Below are positions 12,828 to 20,900 of a stretch of 21,503 nt of DNA, one piece after another. The position numbers and the translations under genes are program-made. Origin of the DNA: a virus; IMG/VR virus record IMGVR_UViG_3300001533_000045, positions 1-21,503 of that record, one strand, 5' to 3'. Below the pieces are notes generated by a model. It saw nothing but the letters and a program-made list of their open reading frames with translations. It had not been told where the DNA came from and searched no databases. Position 1 is the stretch's first letter. Each line of letters opens with the position of its first letter.

Positions 12828-14914
12828 TAGCTTGGCGCTCCAAGGATGATGCTTCTGTTGTCAATCACTGGCAGCGCTCTCTGCTGAGCGTTGCCAATCC
12901 TAGCCGTGCCAAGAATCGTGTCATTATCAGCCAAGGCAAACTTGTCTTCTGCATAGGTGACGGCATTGACAGTTACCACTCCGTTGTCCTCTGCAGCCGA
13001 CAGCACTCTGAACTTCCTGGCGCCTTGACTGTTCTCTTGCAGCACCCACACGGCTCCCGCCTGCGGAGCAGTAGAGAATCCAGGGGATACGGTGATGGCA
13101 GCCTTGGTGCCGCTTCCAGATGTGACTGTGCGCGTTTGAGCAGTGCCGTCAGGCAGCATCACGCTTAGGCTGTAAGCAGCGCCAGTAAAAGCAAAGTCGG
13201 CATCCAAAACCAAGCTAGTGGTTGTGGCGCTAACAAGCCTGCCGCCATAACGCTTTTGCCCTTTAGCGGGATCTGCAATGCCAATGATTTCCCCTGGCAT
13301 CAAGAAGAAGCCTTCTGCAGCCACCTTAAACGTGACCGCCTCTGTTTCTAGCTGGTCCGTTAGCAACGCCCATCGGCCAATTCTTTGTGCTTGCCCTTGC
13401 GTGGTGGTGCCGAAAGCGCGAATGCTTAGCTCGTTGTAGCCATATCGTTCCAGTCCTGCCCTGTCTTCAACGTATTCAACCTTTTCTTTGTAGAAGTCAT
13501 CAGGATCATTCCAGCTAACAAGCGCAATAGTTTTCCTTGCTTTTCTAGCAGTGCCTTCATAGGCAAATGGCGGTTCGGTTACATTGCCCTCTTCATCAAC
13601 CTGCTTGATGACATTAGACGGGTTGAAGATTTTTGTGACGGCTTTTGGCACGTCTTGAATGGGGACAATCTCGCCGCCTTGGTAGTAAAGCATTCCTCTG
13701 AACGTGGCGGCAATGCTGTTCAACACGTCATACGCTTCTCCGCGAGTGGTAATGTACGCATTGAAAGTAAACCGTGGCTCCCTTCTGCCTTTGCCATCAG
13801 GAACTAGCTCGTCGCAGTATTGGCCAATGGCATATAAAGCAAACTTGTCCACTTGCTCTTCTTTGATAAACTCCCCCGCCCCATACCTTTCATTAGTCAG
13901 CAAGTCATAAAACACCCACGCCGGGTTGTTGGAATAGACAGTTTGGAAGGTGCCGTTCCAAATGCCAGTGTACGTACGAGAGTTTGGCCTGTAGTTAGAT
14001 GGCACTTTGATCTTGATGCCAAGCAAGTCAGCGGAAATACGCGGCACGCTTGTAAAGTTTTCGGCGCCTAGTTTTAGGCCAATCAGCGCAGTATTGGGGT
14101 AGCGAAATGATTGATCAACAATGCCAACAATGCTCTTAAAGAAAAAGTCATCACTGATGCGTCCACTGGTGGGGTCGGCAGTAATTCGCCTAACGCCTAC
14201 AGTCCAAGGACCAGCACCAGACAGCCTATATTCATACTCAAAATCAACAGCTCCTCTTGACTTGCCAGTAATAGCCCTGCGTTGATTGACAATAACAGTG
14301 CCAGTAGACGTGGTAATCCTCACCCTGAACTCAACCTTGCTGCCCTTTACGTCGCCATTGTTTTTAACGAAAAACAGGCTGCCAACTCCCACGCGAATAC
14401 GCAAGCGATTGAACAATGAGGAGGTGGTTGTTTTTACAATTTCACCTAATTCGTTCGTCACTTTTGTGTCAACTGATTGCTCTACGCGCACATCATCAAA
14501 GCCAACCATTGGCGCTTGGTTTTGCGTGCCAACACGGTAATCGGCAACTGCTCCATTGACTTCCCCTACAGAATCGTTCCTGACAAGACCAGGCGTTTTT
14601 GCATTGATTGTTGGCACAAGACTTCCTTTGCCAGCTTCCGCGCCGGAGCTGCCAGTGAAGATATTGGTTAGGGCAAAGTTGTAGCGTCCTTTGTCTGTCT
14701 TGATTGGTGTATCATCTAGGTAAATGCGAGTGAGAGGATCTGCTCTAGGTCCAAATCCTTGGATTTCCCCTTCTGAAATGACAGCCACAATCTGCGCGTC
14801 AGAGCGGCTTCGTAGGGTGTCAGGATCTTCCTTTGCACGCTTAGAGCCGCTTTTGCCGCCCCCGCCAGCACCGGAGATTAGCTCGTCTTCAAGCAGTTCT
14901 TCTGTCAGCATCAC
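12827..14914 (-). CDS. Tail tip central hub / host specificity protein J-like (short form)
   Basis: A lambda gpJ-type hub that closes the tail tube and carries the receptor-binding parts. The N-terminus has the classical J signature: a Gly/Lys-rich linker followed by DTLRSRSDAQIVAVISEGEI and YLDDTPI. The middle (about 320-445) resembles the phage tail-tip hub domain, with GIWNGTF, NPAWVFYDLLTNERYG and YQGGEIVPIQD. The protein ends at residue 695 in NRSIILGAPS, against 1132 in lambda J, so the FN3 and C-terminal fibre parts are missing; an FN3-like domain is encoded by the next gene. GTG at 14914 and ATG at 14911 are both possible starts behind GGAG; the ATG would give a TGATG overlap with the I-like gene. 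The stop overlaps the next start as TAATG. Confidence 0.92.
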   Translation of the reverse strand: MMLTEELLEDELISGAGGGGKSGSKRAKEDPDTLRSRSDAQIVAVISEGEIQGFGPRADPLTRIYLDDTPIKTDKGRYNFALTNIFTGSSGAEAGKGSLVPTINAKTPGLVRNDSVGEVNGAVADYRVGTQNQAPMVGFDDVRVEQSVDTKVTNELGEIVKTTTSSLFNRLRIRVGVGSLFFVKNNGDVKGSKVEFRVRITTSTGTVIVNQRRAITGKSRGAVDFEYEYRLSGAGPWTVGVRRITADPTSGRISDDFFFKSIVGIVDQSFRYPNTALIGLKLGAENFTSVPRISADLLGIKIKVPSNYRPNSRTYTGIWNGTFQTVYSNNPAWVFYDLLTNERYGAGEFIKEEQVDKFALYAIGQYCDELVPDGKGRREPRFTFNAYITTRGEAYDVLNSIAATFRGMLYYQGGEIVPIQDVPKAVTKIFNPSNVIKQVDEEGNVTEPPFAYEGTARKARKTIALVSWNDPDDFYKEKVEYVEDRAGLERYGYNELSIRAFGTTTQGQAQRIGRWALLTDQLETEAVTFKVAAEGFFLMPGEIIGIADPAKGQKRYGGRLVSATTTSLVLDADFAFTGAAYSLSVMLPDGTAQTRTVTSGSGTKAAITVSPGFSTAPQAGAVWVLQENSQGARKFRVLSAAEDNGVVTVNAVTYAEDKFALADNDTILGTARIGNAQQRALPVIDNRSIILGAPS

Positions 14915-15534
14915 GCTGCCACTCCAACAGTAGAGATGGAGGAGCTGATAATGAGAGGGCTTGCAGCTAGGAACCTCCCATAGAGCAATGGCACGGGCAA
15001 GCCTTGGTTGGACGTTTCCGTGGCATTGTCAAACAGAAAACTGTCCAGTTTTTCGGAGTCGCCAGGAGTTTTAGGCGATGGGGTGAGGAGTTGTGCAACG
15101 CCTGACAAGGCAAGGCCAATGCCAATGTTGCCAGCCAATGCAGCAAGGCTTCCTGCAACGGCAGCCGCGCCTCCCGTAGTCACTTGACTGGCAAATGCAA
15201 GGCCAGCAAAACCTGCACCAGACGACAAAATTGCCACTGAAATTAAAGCAGCACCCAACAAAATGCGCCCTGTTGCGCCAGCACCGGACACCACTGGAGC
15301 AACAATCAGCCTCTTACACCCCATCGCAATTTCTTCATACGTCATACCTTCGGGGTCTTCATCCACTAGACGAAAGCCCATGCCGTTTTCATGCGCAGTG
15401 GCCAAATATTCCCGAAACCCTTTTAACTGGTGGGACAATGCACTAATCACTTGCTTTGGACTAGCCGCATCAAACTCGTAATAACGTCCAAACTTGCGCC
15501 CCAGCTCTCCAAGCAACTTCACTTGAACAAACAT
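14911..15534 (-). CDS. Tail tip assembly protein I-like
   Basis: A homologue of lambda gpI, needed for early tail-tip assembly around J. I place the start at the ATG at 15534: it overlaps the K stop as TGATG and has AAGGAG eight bases upstream. In-frame TTG and GTG codons at 15540 and 15537 would add two residues but lie too close to that site. The 207-residue product begins with a ubiquitin-like beta-grasp domain (about 1-80). A long Gly/Ala-rich hydrophobic stretch (about 82-150) could form one or two membrane-spanning hairpins. The C-terminal tail carries the family hallmark LLTPSP, then NQGLPVPLLYGR. The order K-I-J is the lambda order. The family is recognisable; its biochemical role is poorly understood even in lambda. 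Confidence 0.88.
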   Translation of the reverse strand: MFVQVKLLGELGRKFGRYYEFDAASPKQVISALSHQLKGFREYLATAHENGMGFRLVDEDPEGMTYEEIAMGCKRLIVAPVVSGAGATGRILLGAALISVAILSSGAGFAGLAFASQVTTGGAAAVAGSLAALAGNIGIGLALSGVAQLLTPSPKTPGDSEKLDSFLFDNATETSNQGLPVPLLYGRFLAASPLIISSSISTVGVAA

Positions 15535-16256
15535 CACCAAAGCTCCTTGTGACGCAAGATTTTACAAGTGGCTTTTTTCCAATAGCCACCATAAACATTG
15601 GCTTCGGACAGTCTATCAAGAAGGTGGTGATAGAAAACACCAGCTTGCTCATCCGCCATGACGCCCACGTGATTTGGTCTTGCTGCTTGCAATTGCATGA
15701 GGATCATGTCGCCTCGTTGTGGGGAGCTTGTGCATTGCCTAAACCCTTGGCTTGCAAAGTTTTGCTCAAACATGTCCCATGCTGGACTTGACCACTCCTG
15801 CTCTTCGCCTCGCGGAAAGTCATCTAGCTCAATGTCAAACTCTCTAAACAGAAAGTCTTTCAGCAGCGAGTAGCAATCGTGGATGCCGTAGTGCCATTGC
15901 CTGCCAATGTAAGGTGCATTGCCAGTTGGGTCTGCATAATGCCAGTCGTCAGTGTCGGTGCAATACATCACCCATGGCGTGTTTGTTGCCTTACAAGTTG
16001 CAACGTCGCTGGGGCTGAACTTGTTAAATCCGCTGGTGTGGGAATGAAAAAATGCTTCAATGTCCCCTTTGTTAGATGCCTTGATGTAGTCCTTTGGGCA
16101 AATCGTGAAGTATTTTTCAGGCTCAGGATGGATGTTTTTGCATGGCCAGTATTGACCTTGCACAACCAGCCCGCAAGCTTCTTTGGGCGCCTCTTCAAAG
16201 ACGTGCTTCAACATGTCGCCCTGAATGGAAACGATGGAAAAAGGCAGGACGTTCAT
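15534..16256 (-). CDS. Tail tip peptidase K-like: JAMM metalloprotease + NlpC/P60
   Basis: A lambda gpK-type enzyme carried at the tail tip, expected to cut peptidoglycan peptides at entry or to act in tip maturation. Two domains are visible. The N-terminal JAMM/MPN domain (about 8-100) has a complete zinc-site set: E26 in EACGL, H71-S-H73, and S81-P-S-D84. The C-terminal NlpC/P60 domain (about 118-235) has its nucleophile at C128 in YGIHDCYSLLKDF, the partner histidine H196 in PNHVGV, and H210 or H211 in VFYHHLLD as the third polar residue. Both active sites look intact, and the length of 240 residues is normal. The gene starts with ATG overlapping the L stop. The Shine-Dalgarno signal is weak, so coupling to L translation is likely. 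Confidence 0.92.
   Translation of the reverse strand: MNVLPFSIVSIQGDMLKHVFEEAPKEACGLVVQGQYWPCKNIHPEPEKYFTICPKDYIKASNKGDIEAFFHSHTSGFNKFSPSDVATCKATNTPWVMYCTDTDDWHYADPTGNAPYIGRQWHYGIHDCYSLLKDFLFREFDIELDDFPRGEEQEWSSPAWDMFEQNFASQGFRQCTSSPQRGDMILMQLQAARPNHVGVMADEQAGVFYHHLLDRLSEANVYGGYWKKATCKILRHKELW
15543..15548 (-). promoter_or_regulatory. Ribosome binding site deciding the I-like start
   Basis: AAGGAG on the minus strand, eight bases before the ATG at 15534. It lies inside the end of the K-like gene and favours the ATG over the upstream in-frame TTG and GTG codons. Confidence 0.7.
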
Positions 16257-16933
16257 CGTGAAGTGTTGGCACCAGGGAACCCGCCAAAGGGTAGCGACTG
16301 GTTAGGGAAACGCAACTGACAACTGCGCAAGCGCTTGCCGCATACGTCCGCCGCAGAGTTGCTTGTGGGCCTGTCGCGCTCGTCCGCTACTGGTCCGCCC
16401 GTGTAGCCACATTCGCTGCCCCTATATTTCCACTTACAGAAGTTTTGCGTGATCACGCGCCTAGGTAGTTGCAAGCCTTCTAGGTCAAGGACGCTGGCGA
16501 GCTGCCAAGTGATTGTTAGCTCTGTTTCGCCAGTCTTTTGCTCAATGTAGTAAATGTCGTCAGGAAACTCCTGGTTAGGGTTGGCGGAAGGCTCTCCGTC
16601 AAGATACTTTGCCAAGGTGCGGCGCCTCGTAATTTTTGCTCCAACAAGATCATCTAGCGGCTCGATAACATTGGAAAACGTGCCCAAGATGTTGGCAACA
16701 GTTAGCGTGGGTTGAGGGATTTGCCCTGAACTGTTACGTTCGTAGCCAGTGGAGACAAGAGGCAACGGCTCGTACGCTTTGCCTTTCCATTGAATCTTTT
16801 GACCATCAGGCTTGATTTGATTGGCAAAATAGAACTTGTCCGCTGCGTTTTTCGTGATGGGCTCTAGGTCAATTTCAAACAGTTCTACAAGGCCATCGTG
16901 CCAACTTTTTTGAACGTCAGAAGTGAGCGTCAT
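16253..16933 (-). CDS. Minor tail protein L-like, putative iron-sulfur tail tip protein
   Basis: A homologue of lambda gpL, a tail-tip protein that bridges M and the tip and whose C-terminal domain binds an Fe-S cluster in lambda. The length (226 residues) is close to lambda's 232. The N-terminal two thirds carries the usual L features (LFEIDLEP near 18-25, the WKGKAYEPLPL region near 49-59, LQLPRRVITQNFCKWKYRG). The four C-terminal cysteines are C166, C175, C198 and C205, spaced C-x8-C-x22-C-x6-C. This is the spacing I recall for the lambda ligands, so cluster binding is likely. The start overlaps the M gene by 4 bases, and its stop overlaps the K-like gene in the same way. Fold and order support the call strongly; the cluster itself is an inference. 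Confidence 0.92.
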   Translation of the reverse strand: MTLTSDVQKSWHDGLVELFEIDLEPITKNAADKFYFANQIKPDGQKIQWKGKAYEPLPLVSTGYERNSSGQIPQPTLTVANILGTFSNVIEPLDDLVGAKITRRRTLAKYLDGEPSANPNQEFPDDIYYIEQKTGETELTITWQLASVLDLEGLQLPRRVITQNFCKWKYRGSECGYTGGPVADERDRPTSNSAADVCGKRLRSCQLRFPNQSLPFGGFPGANTSR

Positions 16934-17943
16934 AGGTCGTACACCTTCCGAAGCCTAAAGCGAAACACATTAGCATCTTTGCCTTGAATGCTCCACGACC
17001 AGCGGTTGTCATCTAGGCGATACTTGGCCACGGCAGGCTCGTCTTTCAACTTAGAAAAGAAGAAGTCGCCTTTCCTGTTGCGCAGCGTGGTGTTCAAGCT
17101 TGCCGCTTGCGCATCAGACAATGGCAAGGTTTCAATGGTATAAACCACAATGTCAGTGTTGATGCCATCAGGCGCCACTTGCTCATAACCATCGCCAAAC
17201 TGTGCTTTGCGGATGCGGGAAGTGCGATCAATGTTGATTGCTTCGCGGCATGGAATGTCTGCCGTGTCAGGCATCACCTCCAACACTGAAAACTCACACA
17301 CGTAGCCATTTTCATCACTTGGCGTCCATTGCCACTCATACGGGCTTAGGCGGTACAGTCGTGGTGCAGCGTCCAAGTAGAGCTGAGAGTAGAATGAGCC
17401 GCCTTGTAGGCCCTGCAGGATGGCTTCCAGCGCCAACGCAGACGTGCGCGACACTGGCCTTGTCCTCACTTCCACTTCCTTGATGGACCGCGACTGAGCA
17501 GAAGGTGTTGCCGTACCAGAAGCGGTTGCAATGCGAATGATATTGCTGCTTATAGATTGAGACTGCGTTAGTCCATAGTCAATGGCAAACTCAACGGTTG
17601 GCTCGTAAACCTGCTCAACGCTAAAAGTGAACAGATTGGCAGTGGGGCCAATAACTTGCCAGTCCCAAGTGTCGCCAATGATCCTATATTTGTACGTTTG
17701 ATCGTCAAAATAGAACTGGCTAAAGAAAAACGAGCCTTTTAGCTCTGTAAGTTGCCTATCTAAAGCAATAGCAATTTCGTTATCAATGGGGACGGTCTTG
17801 ATTTCATAGGCAGCCGTCAGTTGCCCATCGCCGCTTGGTACGGCATTGCCGCTAGTCGTTGCAAACTTTGCCACGTTGCCATACGTGGCCTTTGTGACCG
17901 TCAGGCCATATTCACAAGGCAGCGCAAAGATGGGTTGCGTCAT
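16930..17943 (-). CDS. Minor tail protein M-like, three tandem gpM domains
   Basis: A tail-tip assembly protein in the position of lambda gpM, directly after the tape measure and before the L homologue. Lambda gpM is about 109 residues; this protein is 337 and consists of three diverged copies of that domain. Matching landmarks recur every 110-111 residues: GSFFFSQFYFD (70-80), GGSFYSQLYLD (181-191) and KGDFFFSKLKD (291-301), each followed by a Trp-x-Trp motif (DTWDW at 91, YEWQW at 202, NRWSW at 313). Only the third copy keeps the canonical RKAQFGDGYEQ signature near 245-255, so it is probably the ancestral copy. The ATG at 17943 has AGGA eight bases upstream and overlaps the tape measure stop. 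The role is inferred from family and position: a ring or plug joining the tape measure end to the tip. Confidence 0.88.
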   Translation of the reverse strand: MTQPIFALPCEYGLTVTKATYGNVAKFATTSGNAVPSGDGQLTAAYEIKTVPIDNEIAIALDRQLTELKGSFFFSQFYFDDQTYKYRIIGDTWDWQVIGPTANLFTFSVEQVYEPTVEFAIDYGLTQSQSISSNIIRIATASGTATPSAQSRSIKEVEVRTRPVSRTSALALEAILQGLQGGSFYSQLYLDAAPRLYRLSPYEWQWTPSDENGYVCEFSVLEVMPDTADIPCREAINIDRTSRIRKAQFGDGYEQVAPDGINTDIVVYTIETLPLSDAQAASLNTTLRNRKGDFFFSKLKDEPAVAKYRLDDNRWSWSIQGKDANVFRFRLRKVYDL

Positions 17944-20900
17944 CGCCTAGATCCTGCCAGTACGCCGCCTGGACGCAGTTCATTCACGATCACTTGCTTC
18001 ACTGCTCCTTCTATCCTACGCCCAAAGTCAGAAGCGTTAGAGCTGTCGCTACTTTGCACGTTGCCATTGCCGTCAATGTTGATGACAATGCTGCTTTGAA
18101 CATTGCTCGCCCCGCCGCCTAGTTCAACGGGAATAGATCGACCATCAGGCAATGGGACAACGGCTTCGTTGTAACGGCCTTCGCCCATGAGACTGAGCGT
18201 AGGGCCTGTGATGATACCTCCCGTGGCAAAAGCACCAGTGCTAAGACGCTGCGAAAAAGGCAGCACTTGCAGCGCTTCTGGAAGAGGAGGCAAAGGCTGC
18301 AATGCGGGCCATTGAATAGTGGCGGGAGCAGGGGCAGCAACTTCGGCGGCGCCAGCGCCAGGAGCGGCAGCAGACAACGGCGACGTGGCTCCTCTTAATG
18401 CGCTAAACAAGTTGGGAGCATTTTGCGCAATTTGTATTTTGGCCCATTCAGCAATCATCCTTGCAACCATGTCACCAAAGGAGTCGGCAATGGAGCGGAA
18501 GAATCCAGCAAGCGTTTCCTTGGCGGAAGCCGTGCCAGAAATCATCCCTTTGAACACTTGCCCAAATGAATCGCCCATGGCATTAAGAATGTTATCTACG
18601 CCTTCTGCCTGCACGCGGAATAATTGCATTTGCCTAGTGGCGTCTGCAACCAAGCTAGATTCAAAGTCTGGATCACCTTGACGCAAAGCATCTTCAAAAG
18701 CCCTAGCGGCATCGCCAGAATAGCCAGCCCGCAAACCTCGCCCCAAGAAGTTGCGCTCTTGCAAGATTCTTTCTGCTTCAGTTCGAGCACTTAATTCTCT
18801 TGGTATTCCTGAACGCTTTTCAAGGCGAGGTTCTATTCTATCTAAAAGACCAATTTGATTTTCGTACGCCTTGCTAATGTCGCTTTCTGTTTGTTTTCTT
18901 TCTTCAGCGTTTTCTATCAACGCAGCCTGCCCCAATGCGCCTGTTTCCGTTGCTTTTGCTTGAGCCCTAGCGAGGTCAAACATTGCTTGACGCTCGGCTC
19001 TTTCCATTGCCAATTCAGGCACCATGCCATCACGCATCAAGGCTAACTGCCTAGTCAAAGTATTCTCTTGTTCTCTAAAGCTTCTGTTTTGAGCTGCGAT
19101 AGCGCTGCCTTGCTCAGTAAACTGCTTGAGAATTGCGTTGACAATGCCAGACTGCCTACTAAGAGCATTGTTAGTGTCATCTACTTGCCCTTGCGTGGTT
19201 GACAGGGCATCACTGCCAGCTTGCACGCGAGCGTCAAGGTCTTGCGTGTTTACACTGGGAACGTTGACGCTGCCAGTTACCGGCCTGAAAGGAACGCTGC
19301 CTTGTTGTCGCAACGCTGCAATTTGCCTATCAATTTGCAAAAATTCGGGCGGAATTGTGAAAGGTTCCCCTTTCTTGGGACGATACAACGGCCCTTGGAC
19401 AGGATCAAACCCTTCCATATCCAGCACTCTTCCGGCGCCTAATGGCATCCTTTGCATTTGCAGCGATTCTCGTTGCAGCATGAGGGCAACAATCTTCCCT
19501 GCGTTTTCTAATCTTCTTGCTGCATCGCCAGTACCTTCCGAAATGATCCGCGCCACGGCTTGCGCATAAGAGCGTTGGATCTCGCCGTTCCTTCTGGCAT
19601 AGCGTTCTCCTGCTTCGTTAATGGCATCAGCATTAGTCTTTTTGAACGCCTCAAGATCACGCGCTAGTTGTAGTTGCCTGTCTTGCGCTTCCTCTTCCCT
19701 AGTGATGCGTTCTTCCGTGTATTGACGAATGATCTCGCCAGCACGTTGTTCCGCCTCAATGACGCTTTCCCGCTCTCCTGTCAATGGGGCCTCTAGTGTT
19801 CTGACAAGGAAGCCTTCTTCTGTAGTGGCGGCCTGCAGCTCTCGGCGGGCGCGAGCAAGTTGACGCTCAGCTTGCAGTCGAGCATCTTGATACCTACGCT
19901 CCAGGCCTTCAGCCTGCTTAATGGCATTGATCCTTGCTTGAGCAATGTCATCTTCGTACTGCTCTCTGGACTTGGCAAGGCTTTCCTCTCTACGCTCTAC
20001 AGCATCTAAATAAGCCTGCGCTTGGCGCTCTAGGTCTCGCGTGTCTGTTTCTTCGCCCTGTGGCGCCATGCCGCCACCAGGGCCGCCAAACTCTAGCCCT
20101 TGAGCACCAAGAGCCGCTTGGCCTCCGCGAGCCTTGAAAGCTTCCTCTAGCTCAGCGCGTCTTTTCTTTAGTTCTGCAACGCGACGTGCGGCTCTTGCAT
20201 CACCATTGGCTTCAGCCCGCTCGATTTCTTGGTCAATCTTTTTGATCTGCAGCGCATAATCAGCAACATCCGCCATGTCAAGCGCCATGCGAATGTTCAA
20301 TACTAGATTCTGAAAAAACTCTGAAATGTTATACAAGAGCCCGCCAATAATGCCAGTAGTGGTTCTGACAATTTTGACCAACACGCCAAACACATAGGCA
20401 AAATCTTCTGCCATTTGCGTGATAGTTGCCCTGTTCTCTTTAATAAAGTCAGTAATATATCTAATCCATTCAGCAAGAGAGTCTTGTATATCAGCACCAC
20501 TTGTCCCAAAGGTGGAGCCAATGGCAACTTGCATTTGCTCAAACGCAACAGCAAGCCTCCTTCCTGCAAACTCAGGAGCAGTCGCAAGCTGCTCACTAAA
20601 CTTTGCATAGTCTTCGTAATTAGATTTTGCAAAATTGATAAACTCTTCAATGCCAATCGTGCCGCGTTGCAAACCAACTTGCAACTCTTCAAAGCTAAGT
20701 TTATTTGCCTGAGCAAACCTCAACACTGCGCCAGGGAATCTATCCCCCAACTGCCCGCGAAGTTCCTCTGCTTGCACTTGTCCCTTGCTAAGGATCTGCA
20801 CGACAGCACGCATGGCACCATCAAGGTCTTCAGCGCTGCCGCCAGCAGCAGACAGCGCTAAAGCCGTACCTTCTAGGATTTCTGCAGTGTCCTTAACGGA

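Noticed and set aside
12827-12831. Frameshift joining the J-like hub to the FN3-like gene
   Set aside because: No slippery heptamer is seen at the TAATG junction, and the downstream gene has its own GGAG and ATG.
15879-16319. Plus-strand open frame of about 146 codons
   Set aside because: It runs antisense to the intact JAMM/NlpC-P60 gene, whose catalytic residues fix the coding strand.
20415-20861. Plus-strand open frames in the tape measure gene
   Set aside because: They are shadows of a long conserved minus-strand gene; no ribosome site or protein signature.
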